Source: Pelagibacteraceae bacterium AG-422-B15 (GTDB taxonomy: Bacteria; Pseudomonadota; Alphaproteobacteria; Pelagibacterales; AG-422-B15). From it: a DNA stretch of 57,955 bases. The notes under the pieces were generated by a model. That model searched no databases. It was not told the DNA's origin and saw only the letters and a program-made list of their open reading frames with translations. The position numbers and the translations under genes are program-made. This document shows, one piece after another, positions 22,355-32,193 of this stretch; the first letter of the stretch is position 1; each line of letters starts with the position of its first letter. The DNA lies in NCBI GenBank assembly GCA_003213715.1, contig QCMN01000001.1, positions 1 to 57,955 of the forward strand, written 5' to 3'.

Positions 22355-23517
22355 TAATCATTAAGTCTTTCTTCAACAAGTTTAGACCAAAATGATGAAC
22401 CAATAACAAGAAGCTTGTCGTTAAAATCATAATTTGAAGAATGTAAAGATTGTCCATGCGTTCCTTCTGTTCCATTTCCAATTAAAATATAGCATCCAGG
22501 CTTAACCATTAGCATCTGGGCAAAATCCTCAGAAAATAATTTTGGATCACAATTTCCATCTACTTTATCCTCTCCAAATAGGTTAGCTGCAACCCTGCTT
22601 GCAAAAGCCGCTTGATCTTTAGAATTAATTGTCATGTTTGTTCTTGTGAGGTAGTTAAAATCATAATCGACACCATGTGCTTTCGCCGTTCCATCTACAA
22701 TATCTTTCATGCTGCGTTCAATAATTTGATTTGCTTCTGGTGACAACGCACGTGCATCACCTGAAATGATAGAATGACCGGGTAGTATATTTTCATTGCC
22801 ATCAGACTCAAATTTTGTGACTGAAACAACACCATTCATAGCTGGGTTTAGTTTTCTTGAAACAATTGATTGAAGGGCTGTTATTATTTGAGTGCCTACT
22901 GTAATAGTATCAACACCCATGTGTGGCAAGGCTGAATGACCTCCCTGACCTCTTAATTCAATTTTAAATAAACTTTCGCTTGCAGTGATAGTTCCTGCTC
23001 TTGTTGCAAAGGTTCCAAGTTCCATACCAGGCAAATTATGAAAAGCATATACCTCATCCATTGGGAACTTTTCAAACAGCCCATCATCTATCATTGCTTG
23101 AGCTCCCTGAGTTTTTTCTTCATCAGGTTGAAAAATAAAATAAACAGTTCCGTTAAAATTTTTTGTATTACATAAATATTTAGCCGCACCTAGAGCCATT
23201 GCTGTATGACCATCGTGACCACACGCATGCATTTTACCTTCGTGATTGGACTTATACGTGCAGTCATTTTCCTCTGTTACCGGTAATGCATCCATATCTG
23301 CTCGAATACCAATACTTTTATTACTGTTTCCATTTTTGAGAACAGCAACAATTCCGGTCTTACCTATGCCTTCATGTACTTCCAGTCCAAAACTCTTTAA
23401 AATATTTGCAACTTTTGATGAGGTTATATCTAAGTCAAAATTTAGCTCAGGATGCGCATGAAAATCATGACGCCACTCAAGCATTTCCTTCTCATAATTT
23501 TGTGTAACTGAATTCAT
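22354..23517 (-). CDS. M20 family amidohydrolase
   Basis: RADMDALPVTEEND, MHACGHDGHTAMALG, GGHSALPHMGVD. Confidence 0.93.
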   Translation of the reverse strand: MNSVTQNYEKEMLEWRHDFHAHPELNFDLDITSSKVANILKSFGLEVHEGIGKTGIVAVLKNGNSNKSIGIRADMDALPVTEENDCTYKSNHEGKMHACGHDGHTAMALGAAKYLCNTKNFNGTVYFIFQPDEEKTQGAQAMIDDGLFEKFPMDEVYAFHNLPGMELGTFATRAGTITASESLFKIELRGQGGHSALPHMGVDTITVGTQIITALQSIVSRKLNPAMNGVVSVTKFESDGNENILPGHSIISGDARALSPEANQIIERSMKDIVDGTAKAHGVDYDFNYLTRTNMTINSKDQAAFASRVAANLFGEDKVDGNCDPKLFSEDFAQMLMVKPGCYILIGNGTEGTHGQSLHSSNYDFNDKLLVIGSSFWSKLVEERLND

Positions 23518-23527
23518 ATGGAATAAT

Positions 23528-24670
23528 TTATAATTTTTTTCTTAGCCAGCTGTGAAATCTTTTAATTTCATACTCTTCAGGCATTAATGTTCCGTTTTTT
23601 CTTGTTGGATTATGTATGCCTTTTTGATTCAGTTCGCAAGCTTCTGCATCTTGTTTCATGACTAATACAGCAAAATCAACAACATTTTTCATTGAATATT
23701 TTTTATCCTTAAGAGTTTCTTTTCTAAATACCCACTCTGCTGTAACTTCTGTAAGTTCCTCTGATAAAGGAAGAATACGAACCATTCTTATATGGTCAGT
23801 AAATATTGCTAAAAACATAGAAGGCCAAGTAGTCATGTAAATGTAACCAGGAAAATCGGTTTGATTTTCCAAGTACTCTACTCGATGACCTTGTGCGCTT
23901 CCATTCATTGACCAAGTTTCAGTACCTTTTTTCATTCCACCTTTATACTTTGGATCATCATAATGAGTGAAACGTTTCCAGTTTGGATCATCTTTAATAT
24001 CTACTAACCTTCTTCCATAAATAGGGACTAGGTCAGATAGTTCAGGATGAAGATTGGGACAATGTAAACATTCACTATAATTTTCCCAAAATATTTTCCA
24101 ATTACACTTAATTTGCTTCTTCCAGGTATGACCTATTTTATAGTCACTGACATTGAGTTGAGAAAAAGCATCGCTGTAATCTGGAAAAACTTTTTTTGCA
24201 TTCCATTTAGCGTTTTTATTCATGTTAATAAAAACTAACCCATTCCAAACTTTAATTTTTACTTTTATTAGACAATTTTCATCTTTTCTAAAATTTTTAG
24301 GATCAATAATAGATGTAGTTCTAACTAAATTTCCATTGCTGGCGTTATATGACCATTGATGGTATGGGCAAACTAGTAAATTTGATTTTAGTTTGCCAGT
24401 TTTTTCTTTTTTTAAAATTGAACCTCGATGACTACATGAATTATAAAAAGCATTTATTTCTCCTTCTTTATCACGAACAATAAGTATATTAAATTTGCTA
24501 ATTTCAACTGTGTGAAAAGATAAAGGTTTTGAAATAGTATCCACGTGGCAAACATATAGCCACTCTTTAGACAAAACTTTTGAAATCTCTTTATCAAATT
24601 GCTTTTGATTGAAATACCAATGTAAAGGTAGAGATTTTTCAGTTTTTTTTAAAATATATCCTTCTGACAT
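23528..24670 (-). CDS. Rieske non-heme iron oxygenase, alpha subunit
   Basis: Rieske CSHRG...CPYHQWSY; NYSECLHCPNLHPEL iron-site region. Confidence 0.9.
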   Translation of the reverse strand: MSEGYILKKTEKSLPLHWYFNQKQFDKEISKVLSKEWLYVCHVDTISKPLSFHTVEISKFNILIVRDKEGEINAFYNSCSHRGSILKKEKTGKLKSNLLVCPYHQWSYNASNGNLVRTTSIIDPKNFRKDENCLIKVKIKVWNGLVFINMNKNAKWNAKKVFPDYSDAFSQLNVSDYKIGHTWKKQIKCNWKIFWENYSECLHCPNLHPELSDLVPIYGRRLVDIKDDPNWKRFTHYDDPKYKGGMKKGTETWSMNGSAQGHRVEYLENQTDFPGYIYMTTWPSMFLAIFTDHIRMVRILPLSEELTEVTAEWVFRKETLKDKKYSMKNVVDFAVLVMKQDAEACELNQKGIHNPTRKNGTLMPEEYEIKRFHSWLRKKL

Positions 24671-24778
24671 GCTTGTAAAAATTTTATACCCTTATATTGT
24701 CTATGACTAGATATTATGAGAAAATTATAACTAGAATGGCATGGTCTTCACCAATTTGGATAAAAAATAAATAAGTGA

Positions 24779-25402
24779 ATGTTACCAAAAGATCTCATCG
24801 ATAAATATAAAAACTGGAAGGAAAACTCTTTCGCACAAGAAAAAGATCACTTTGAAAGACTTGCAAGAGAAGGCCAGTCACCTAAATACATGATTATATC
24901 GTGCGTAGATTCAAGAGTTGATCCGAATGCTATATTCAAATCAAAAGCTGGTGAAATGCTAGTTCATAGAAATATTGCTAATATAGTACCACCCTATAGT
25001 CAATTAACGGAACATAGCGGAACAATTGCAGCTATCGAATTTGGTGTAACAGCATTAAATATTAAAAATATTATTATAATTGGGCACTCAGGATGTGGAG
25101 GTATAAAGAATGGGTATCATATGTGTCATGAAAATAATTTTGATGATAACTCATCAATTTCTAATTGGCTTAAGTTACTAAAACCAGTGTACGACAACAT
25201 TTCAGGCGAAGGAAACGACGAGAAAGTTAAGTACATGGAGAAAGAAAGCATTATCGTATCATTAGAGAATTTAAGTAAATATCCCTTTATAAATACTGAA
25301 GTAAAGTCAGGTGGAATTACGCTTTATGGGGTTTGGAATGATATTGGATCTGGATCTATAGAGACGTATGATTTTGAGAAAAAAAAGTTTGATTTAATTT
25401 AA
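24779..25402 (+). CDS. Beta-class carbonic anhydrase
   Basis: CVDSRVDPNAIF, VHRNIANIVPP, GHSGCGGI. Confidence 0.95.
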   Translation: MLPKDLIDKYKNWKENSFAQEKDHFERLAREGQSPKYMIISCVDSRVDPNAIFKSKAGEMLVHRNIANIVPPYSQLTEHSGTIAAIEFGVTALNIKNIIIIGHSGCGGIKNGYHMCHENNFDDNSSISNWLKLLKPVYDNISGEGNDEKVKYMEKESIIVSLENLSKYPFINTEVKSGGITLYGVWNDIGSGSIETYDFEKKKFDLI

Positions 25403-25403
25403 T

Positions 25404-26051
25404 CTAATTTAATTTAAGAACTTCTGAAGAATATACAGAATTTAAATACTCCGGATGATCAAGTTTCATTAATATTGAAGGACCATTTAGGGCAGAATCA
25501 GGTGTGCGATGAAGTATACCATTGCTACCACCGGTAAATATTGCAATGTTCCATTTATCAATGAAATTTAATTTACTTTTATCTCTAACGATCTTTTCAT
25601 TTGGTTCACCTGCCTCATAGGCTAGACGGTCAGCATCCTGATTTTGTATCCATTCTGTACCTTGTCCAGCATAAGTGACCAAAAGACGTCTTGGTACGTT
25701 ATCAACATGATAACGTCTACACTCTCGTTTTGTCCCAAGCCAAAAGCAAAGTGTATCAGTTTTTTCAATCAGTAAGAATGTCCTGCAAACGGTTTCCATA
25801 TCTGCAAGCCAATAATTATAAAACTCAGTTGAACTTAACTGGTTAGGAATTATTTCCTGGACCAAATTTTTTAAATCTTCTTTCAAATTAATTGAACTAA
25901 GAGTACCCTCAATTCCAAAGTCATTTTTCATTAATTTTTGAAAGAAAGAACCTGCACCTTCAGGTTGTTCACGCTCCAGTATACCTAATTTATAGTCTGT
26001 ATCCTTGAATTCTTCTAAAGATTCTAGATTGTCAGCTTTAAATAAGCTCAT
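25404..26051 (-). CDS. DUF1826 family protein
   Basis: CRRYHVDNVPRRLLVTYAGQGTEWI, downstream of znuA. Confidence 0.75.
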   Translation of the reverse strand: MSLFKADNLESLEEFKDTDYKLGILEREQPEGAGSFFQKLMKNDFGIEGTLSSINLKEDLKNLVQEIIPNQLSSTEFYNYWLADMETVCRTFLLIEKTDTLCFWLGTKRECRRYHVDNVPRRLLVTYAGQGTEWIQNQDADRLAYEAGEPNEKIVRDKSKLNFIDKWNIAIFTGGSNGILHRTPDSALNGPSILMKLDHPEYLNSVYSSEVLKLN

Positions 26052-26069
26052 GAAAAATATTTTGTAGAG

Positions 26070-27470
26070 TTAGCAACTTTCAAATGAAGAAGAGAGATCA
26101 TTTATAAGTTCAAAATATAGATCTTTTCCTAATTCTAATTCTGCCCCTAGTGGATCGATAACCGCGGCTTTTACACCTGTATCAGCTGCAATTGTCTCTG
26201 CAATAGTTGGGTTAAATTGTGGTTCAGAAAATAGACAATTAACATTTTCATGTTCAATAGCTTCTCTTATTTCAGATAATTGTTTTGCGCCTGGTAAAAC
26301 TTCAGGATTAACAGTTAAGGCTCCAACAACTTCTATACCAAATCTTTTTTCGAAGTATTGATAAGCATCATGAAATACTACGTATTTAGCATTACTATTA
26401 ATTTTACCCTTTGTAGCCGCTATTAATTGATCAATTTCAGATAAAGCTTTTGTCGCGTTTGAATTGTAAATTGACGCATTTGAGGGATCAAGTTCTGAAA
26501 GTTCACTAGATACAATCATTACAATTGTTTTTGCAATTTCAGGATCAAGCCAAAAGTGAATATCAAATTCTCCATGCGCATGTCCGTGATGATGATCATC
26601 ATGATGTCCAGAGTCTGGCTCCTGAGCAATAGGTTCGACATCGTTACCAGATAAATCCTTGAAAAAGTGTTCATCAGCTTCAAACTCAAATGGCATATGC
26701 TCTGTGAAGAAAGCATATTTTCCAGCTTCTTTAATCTCAACGCTAAAAACTGTAGTTTCCCTACTTTCGTCAAAATTTAACATGAAAGCTGAGTCATTGG
26801 CAGAAAGTGTACTACTATGATTTCTATCTGTTGAACTGCCTGATTCCAATAATTCTTCAGCTCTCTCTTCAGAGGACTCAATCTCATCAGACATAAGGAT
26901 TACCATTTTCATCGCAGGGTCAGCATATTCACCACCTACTTTTGCAAATGACCAATTATAAGTTCCTTCAGTTAAGTCGAAAACTCCTGCCCATTCAAAT
27001 CCATGATCGCCATGATCTTCGTGACCGTCTGCATGATCGTCATGTTCATCATGATCGTCACCATGTTCGTCTGCATGATCGTCATGATCGTCATGGTCTT
27101 CAAAAATATTTTTTTCTCTAAATTTTAGTAAATCTATCTGATCTGACTCCATTAAGGTTACTTTTCTGGCATCATTAGCAATTGAGTCTAGAGGGTCTTC
27201 TAGAAAAGACTCTAAATCTTCCCCAATCCAAAAAACTACATCAGCTTCTTGTAACATTGTTGCATGAGAAGGCTTTAATTGGAATGTATGAGGTGAGGCA
27301 CTACCATCGACTAATAAACTAGGCTTGCCCACTCCGTCCATCACATAGCTAACTAACGAATGAACTGGTTTGATTGAAACAACAACTTTTGTTTCTGCAT
27401 TAGCAAAAGATGAATATGACAGAATTGAAATAATTGATAATAAAAGTCCAAATTTGAGTTGTAATTTCAT
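26070..27470 (-). CDS. znuA: Zinc ABC transporter substrate-binding protein with His-rich insert
   Basis: Signal peptide from MKLQLKFGLLL (start 27470, not 27536); VVVSIKPVHSLVSYVMDG, SASPHTFQLKPS; His/Asp loops flank an insert. Confidence 0.92.
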   Translation of the reverse strand: MKLQLKFGLLLSIISILSYSSFANAETKVVVSIKPVHSLVSYVMDGVGKPSLLVDGSASPHTFQLKPSHATMLQEADVVFWIGEDLESFLEDPLDSIANDARKVTLMESDQIDLLKFREKNIFEDHDDHDDHADEHGDDHDEHDDHADGHEDHGDHGFEWAGVFDLTEGTYNWSFAKVGGEYADPAMKMVILMSDEIESSEERAEELLESGSSTDRNHSSTLSANDSAFMLNFDESRETTVFSVEIKEAGKYAFFTEHMPFEFEADEHFFKDLSGNDVEPIAQEPDSGHHDDHHHGHAHGEFDIHFWLDPEIAKTIVMIVSSELSELDPSNASIYNSNATKALSEIDQLIAATKGKINSNAKYVVFHDAYQYFEKRFGIEVVGALTVNPEVLPGAKQLSEIREAIEHENVNCLFSEPQFNPTIAETIAADTGVKAAVIDPLGAELELGKDLYFELINDLSSSFESC

Positions 27471-27503
27471 AGATTTATTGCTTTCATGGTTAAATAAATA
27501 TAG

Positions 27504-27518
27504 TGTTATAATATAACA
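27504..27518. promoter_or_regulatory. Putative Zur box, znuA/znuC divergent promoter
   Basis: Perfect palindrome TGTTATA-A-TATAACA. Confidence 0.85.
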
Positions 27519-27541
27519 AAAAAATTTATCAAGCATTATTT

Positions 27542-28291
27542 ATGAACGATAGTGAAACTCTAATTAGATTGACTAATGCAGGAATTTTTAAAAATAAAAA
27601 ATGGCTTGTTCGAGATGTTGATTTAGAAATAAAACGAGGGCAAATTGTAACGTTAATTGGTCCCAATGGTTCTGGTAAAACGACAACCGCTAAAATAGCT
27701 CTAGGTTTATATAAGACTATTAGTGGAAGAGTTGAGAGAAATACAACAAAAATATCCTATGTACCCCAAAAAGTGTCGATTGATTGGACATTGCCTTTAA
27801 GGGTTGCTGACTTCATGGTTTTAACTCAAAACTTAAAAGTAGATGATATTGATAGTGCTCTCAATTTAACTGGTGTGCAGCATTTAAAAGATAACAATCT
27901 TAGAGATTTGTCTGGAGGTGAGTTTCAAAGAGTTTTGTTAGCGCGCGCAATAGCAAAAAAACCTGAGCTCTTAGTTCTTGATGAGCCAGTACAGGGTGTA
28001 GATTTTACTGGAGAAGTTGCCTTGTACTCCCTAATAAAAACTATCTCTGAAGATCTAAACTGTGGGATACTCCTTATCTCTCATGATTTGCATGTGGTAA
28101 TGTCTGCAACTGACTACGTTGTTTGTTTGAATGGTCATGTATGTTGCTGTGGAACGCCAAGAGACGTTGCAGAAAGTAATCCTTATAAACAATTATTTGG
28201 AGAGAAATCTGCAAAACTGTTATCGATATATGAACACAACCATGATCATATTCATTCATCAGATGGTAATATCATTAAGGAAGTTGAGTAG
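27542..28291 (+). CDS. znuC: Zinc ABC transporter ATP-binding protein
   Basis: GPNGSGKTTTAK, LSGGEFQRVLLARA. Confidence 0.95.
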   Translation: MNDSETLIRLTNAGIFKNKKWLVRDVDLEIKRGQIVTLIGPNGSGKTTTAKIALGLYKTISGRVERNTTKISYVPQKVSIDWTLPLRVADFMVLTQNLKVDDIDSALNLTGVQHLKDNNLRDLSGGEFQRVLLARAIAKKPELLVLDEPVQGVDFTGEVALYSLIKTISEDLNCGILLISHDLHVVMSATDYVVCLNGHVCCCGTPRDVAESNPYKQLFGEKSAKLLSIYEHNHDHIHSSDGNIIKEVE

Positions 28292-28293
28292 CT

Positions 28294-29091
28294 ATGTTGG
28301 ATGATTTTATCGTAAGAGCTATAATAGCAGGTATTGGGATTGCCCTTGTTACTGGACCGTTAGGTTGTTTTGTGGTTTGGAGGAGATTATCTTTTTTTGG
28401 TGACACGTTAGCTCATTCAGCATTACTAGGTGTTTTAATTTCAATAACATTAGATATAAATGTTTCCTTAACTATCTTTGTTGTTGCATCTCTGGTTGCA
28501 ATACTTTTATTAAGGCTTGAAAGAACAACCAATCTAGCAGGGGACTCACTCCTAGGCCTGATATCACACTCATCACTAGCGATTGGGTTGGTAATACTTG
28601 GTTTTTTATCCTTTATAAGATTTGATGTTATGGGTGTTTTGTTTGGAGATATTCTCTCAGTTAATTCGAATGACTTGCTAGTAATATGGATTGGAGGGGC
28701 TTTGATACTTGTTGTTTTAAGCTATATTTGGAAACCTCTTTTTGCATCAACAGTAAATTATGAGTTAGCTGAAGCTGAAGGTATGAAGCCAGAAAGAGTA
28801 AATGCCATATTCACAATTTTACTTGCAGCCCTGATTGCGATATCTATTAAGATGATCGGCGTACTTCTTATAACTGGTTTACTAATTATACCAACTGCAA
28901 TGGCTCGTAATCTATCTGATAATCCAAGACAAATGGTAATACTATCTATTATTGGCGGTCTATTATCGGTTTTGATCGGACTGTATGCTTCTTTTGAAAT
29001 AAACACTTCATCAGGACCATCAATTGTTGTAGTTGCTTTAATTTTATTTATCCTATCATTAATGAGAATCAGAAAAAAAAATTATGAATAA
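28294..29091 (+). CDS. znuB: Zinc ABC transporter permease
   Basis: GCFVVWRRLSFFGDTLAHSALLGV, ABC-3 permease family. Confidence 0.95.
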   Translation: MLDDFIVRAIIAGIGIALVTGPLGCFVVWRRLSFFGDTLAHSALLGVLISITLDINVSLTIFVVASLVAILLLRLERTTNLAGDSLLGLISHSSLAIGLVILGFLSFIRFDVMGVLFGDILSVNSNDLLVIWIGGALILVVLSYIWKPLFASTVNYELAEAEGMKPERVNAIFTILLAALIAISIKMIGVLLITGLLIIPTAMARNLSDNPRQMVILSIIGGLLSVLIGLYASFEINTSSGPSIVVVALILFILSLMRIRKKNYE

Positions 29092-29503
29092 AAATAGTAA
29101 AAAGTTAACAAAAAACCAAAGAATTGTACTCGAGTTCGTACAAAAATCTAACAGACCCGTTAAAGCTTACTCTATTCTAAACAATGTCAATAAACGAGGA
29201 ATCAAAGCCCCTCCTCAAGTCTATAGAGCCCTAGAAAAGTTAATAAAAATTGGGGAAATACATAAAATTGAAAGTCAAAATGCATTTGTTGCTTGCAATT
29301 CAAAATGTGTGGAACCGCACGGAACAATTTTTTCAATTTGTAAAAGCTGTGATCAAATAGATGAGATAAGTGATAAAAAACTTTATAAATATTTGTCTGA
29401 AGTAAGAGATATGAATGGTCTTAAATTAAGTGGATATAATTTAGAGTTATTCGGTACTTGTAAGACATGTGATCAAAAACATCTTCAAAATACGAATCAA
29501 TAG
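29084..29503 (+). CDS. zur: Fur-family regulator, probably Zur
   Basis: Fur-like wHTH (KAPPQVYRALEKLIKIGEIHKIES), C-terminal CxxC pairs, in the znu operon. Confidence 0.88.
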   Translation: MNKNSKKLTKNQRIVLEFVQKSNRPVKAYSILNNVNKRGIKAPPQVYRALEKLIKIGEIHKIESQNAFVACNSKCVEPHGTIFSICKSCDQIDEISDKKLYKYLSEVRDMNGLKLSGYNLELFGTCKTCDQKHLQNTNQ

Positions 29504-29512
29504 ATTATACAA

Positions 29513-29527
29513 TGTTATAAAATAACA
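29513..29527. promoter_or_regulatory. Putative Zur box upstream of the DUF2796 gene
   Basis: TGTTATA-A-AATAACA, one mismatch to the perfect palindrome. Confidence 0.8.
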
Positions 29528-29587
29528 TTTTTCTAGACACACAAAATTTTTTTCAATAAAATTTTTTAAATTAAAAAGGGAGCATGG

Positions 29588-30253
29588 ATGAAAAAAAATA
29601 TTTACTATTCGCTACTAATATCTGCAATGGTATCAGTTTCGGCGGCTGAAGAAACAAGACAAGTTGATAAACATGAGCATGGTGTTGGTGAATTAAATAT
29701 TGCTATTGAAGGAAATGCCATAGATTTTGAATTTTTTATTCCTGGAGCTGATATTGTAGGTTTTGAATATGAAGCTAAAACTGAGTCTGATATTGCTCTT
29801 GTAAATGCAGCTTTAGAAAAATTTGAAAATTTTGATAATATTTTTAGTCTTCCCGAGTCCTCAAATTGTAATTTAGTAAATTCTGAAATTGGGATCAATC
29901 AAGACGATGACCATGATGAGCACGATGACCATGATGACCATGATGACCATGATGACCATGATGAGCATGATGACCATGATGAGCATGATGACCATGATGA
30001 TCACGATGACCATGATGAGCACGATGAGCATGATGACCATGATGAGCATGATGAAGAAGCTCATAACGAGTTTGTTGCACACTACTCATTTAATTGCGGA
30101 AATATAAAAGAAATTGACAGAATTAGCTTTCCATATTTTACTACTTTTCCAAACTCTGGAGAACTTGAGGTACAATTCGTATCAGAGATTGGTTCGACAA
30201 GTTTTGAAGTGGAGGGAGATGAGCCTTTCATAGACTTAAAAGGAAAAATCTAA
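29588..30253 (+). CDS. DUF2796 (ZrgA-like) periplasmic zinc-binding protein
   Basis: Signal peptide, KHEHGVGELNIAIEG, long DDH/DEH tract, GDEPFIDLKGK. Confidence 0.85.
   Translation: MKKNIYYSLLISAMVSVSAAEETRQVDKHEHGVGELNIAIEGNAIDFEFFIPGADIVGFEYEAKTESDIALVNAALEKFENFDNIFSLPESSNCNLVNSEIGINQDDDHDEHDDHDDHDDHDDHDEHDDHDEHDDHDDHDDHDEHDEHDDHDEHDEEAHNEFVAHYSFNCGNIKEIDRISFPYFTTFPNSGELEVQFVSEIGSTSFEVEGDEPFIDLKGKI
29903..30059 (+). repeat. 9-bp tandem repeat (GATGACCAT/GATGAGCAT) coding (DDH/DEH)n
   Basis: About 17 imperfect 9-bp units. Confidence 0.95.
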
Positions 30254-30952
30254 TTGGATGAAAGTATAATTAAAATTGATTCAGTAAGATTTTATTGGTC
30301 AAAAAAAAGTAATTTCAAGATATTTGTTCCAAACCTAGAAATTAAAAAAGGTGAAAAAGTTCTCTTATTGGGAGAAAGCGGCTCAGGCAAAACCACACTC
30401 CTTTCCCTAATGTGTGGTTTTCTTAATCCATTATCTGGAAATATAAGTATTAACGGTAACACTATTAACCAACTTTCATCTAAAACTAGGGATGAGTATC
30501 GTGCTGATAATATAGGAATTATTTTCCAACAATTTAACTTGCTGCCTTATGCGAATGTTGTTGATAATGTTTTACTACCTTTATATTTTTCAAAAGTAAG
30601 ATCAAACAACGTTTCCAACAAAAAAGAAAAGGTAATTGAACTTTTTAAACAATTGAGATTACCAGATGATATTGCACAATTTAGGGCAAGTAGTTTAAGT
30701 ATGGGTCAGCAACAAAGAGTGGCAGTGGCTCGGGCACTAATTGGGAACCCATCGCTGATCATTGCTGACGAACCAACTTCCTCACTTGATGCAGATGCGC
30801 AAAAGATTTTTTTAAATTTGATGTTTGAACAAATTTCAGAGAATAACTCTACGTTATTGATGGTTTCGCATGATAAATCGCTCTCTAATCAATTTGATCG
30901 ATTAATTGACATAAACGAAATACTCATAAGGGAAGATAAGTCATGTTATTAA
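30254..30952 (+). CDS. ABC transporter ATP-binding protein (LolD/MacB type)
   Basis: LGESGSGKTTLLSL, LSMGQQQRVAVARALIGNPSLIIADEPTSSLD; starts at TTG. Confidence 0.9.
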   Translation: MDESIIKIDSVRFYWSKKSNFKIFVPNLEIKKGEKVLLLGESGSGKTTLLSLMCGFLNPLSGNISINGNTINQLSSKTRDEYRADNIGIIFQQFNLLPYANVVDNVLLPLYFSKVRSNNVSNKKEKVIELFKQLRLPDDIAQFRASSLSMGQQQRVAVARALIGNPSLIIADEPTSSLDADAQKIFLNLMFEQISENNSTLLMVSHDKSLSNQFDRLIDINEILIREDKSCY

Positions 30953-32193
30953 AACTTTCGTTCAGCTCTCTTTATGCGCGCTTAGTTACTGTGGGTATGA
31001 CAATTCTTGCAATTTCAGTATCCCTTATGCTTTATATGAGTGTAGAAAAGTTAAGAACTTCAGCATATACAAGTTTTACCGATACAATCTCACAGACTGA
31101 TTTAATTGTTGGCGCAAGAGCTAGTTCAGTGCAACTGTTGTTATATTCAGTTTTTAGAATTGGAAACGCTACGAATAATATAACATGGGAGAGTTATTTA
31201 GACTTAGTGAGTAAAGAAGAAGTTGATTGGACAGTTCCAATTTCGTTGGGAGATAGCCATAAGGGATTTAGAGTAATGGGTACCAACAAAGAATTTTTTT
31301 CTCGATATAAATATAGAGGTAGTCAGTCTGTAAGTATTGATAAAGGTTATTTATTTGAGGATCTATACGACGTCGTTTTGGGTGCTGGGGTTGCTGAAAA
31401 ACTAGGATATAAAATCGGTACTTCACTTGTAGTTTCCCATGGATTACAGTCTTTTTCAGATCACGATGATCAACCTTTTAGAGTATCAGGGATACTTAAA
31501 AAGACAGGAACACCTGTAGATAATACTGTAATCGTCAGCCTGGCTGCTATTGAAGCAATTCATGTTGATTGGTCAACTGGAGCTAAAATACCAGGACAAC
31601 TAACACCTATTGATGAGATACGCGAAATGGATCTAACTCCTAAAAATATCACTGCTGCACTAGTAGGTGTTAAATCAAAATTAACTATCTTTCAACTTCA
31701 GCGCTGGATCAATGAGTATCCTGAAGAAGCGATGACTGCAATTCTTCCTGGCGCTGCGCTGCAGGAGCTATGGCGAGTAGTTGGAGTGATTGAAAACTTA
31801 TTATTAGGGATATCGGTGGTTGTAATATTCACAACACTCGTTGGGATGGCAGCGATTATGTTTTCAAGTTTAAGTGAGAGAAGAAGAGAAATGGCGATCT
31901 GGAGAGCTATGGGTGCATCTCCTTTCACAGTGATTGGTTTATTAATGCTTGAAGCAATATTTATTTCAATTCTAAGTATTACATTCAGTGTAGTATTATT
32001 ATTTTGTGTGTTAAATTTATTACAACCATGGATTGATTACAATTATGGCATCTTAGTAAACATTGAAATGTTAGCTATAAAAGATATGTATGTTTTTGCT
32101 GTGTTTATCATTGCCTCAATAACAGTCAGTTTATTACCAGCAATAAGAGCTTACTGGTTTTCTATTAATGATGGTATGACGATTAAATTATGA
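30943..32193 (+). CDS. ABC transporter permease, FtsX/MacB type
   Basis: FtsX-like C-terminal TM domain with SERRREMAIWRAMGASP. Confidence 0.9.
   Translation: MLLKLSFSSLYARLVTVGMTILAISVSLMLYMSVEKLRTSAYTSFTDTISQTDLIVGARASSVQLLLYSVFRIGNATNNITWESYLDLVSKEEVDWTVPISLGDSHKGFRVMGTNKEFFSRYKYRGSQSVSIDKGYLFEDLYDVVLGAGVAEKLGYKIGTSLVVSHGLQSFSDHDDQPFRVSGILKKTGTPVDNTVIVSLAAIEAIHVDWSTGAKIPGQLTPIDEIREMDLTPKNITAALVGVKSKLTIFQLQRWINEYPEEAMTAILPGAALQELWRVVGVIENLLLGISVVVIFTTLVGMAAIMFSSLSERRREMAIWRAMGASPFTVIGLLMLEAIFISILSITFSVVLLFCVLNLLQPWIDYNYGILVNIEMLAIKDMYVFAVFIIASITVSLLPAIRAYWFSINDGMTIKL

Noticed and set aside
29873-30107. Alternative-frame and antisense ORFs rich in His/Ala/Gly or Met/Thr within the DDH repeat
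   Set aside because: Products of the 9-bp repeat read in other frames; the DUF2796 frame has the signal peptide and conserved ends.
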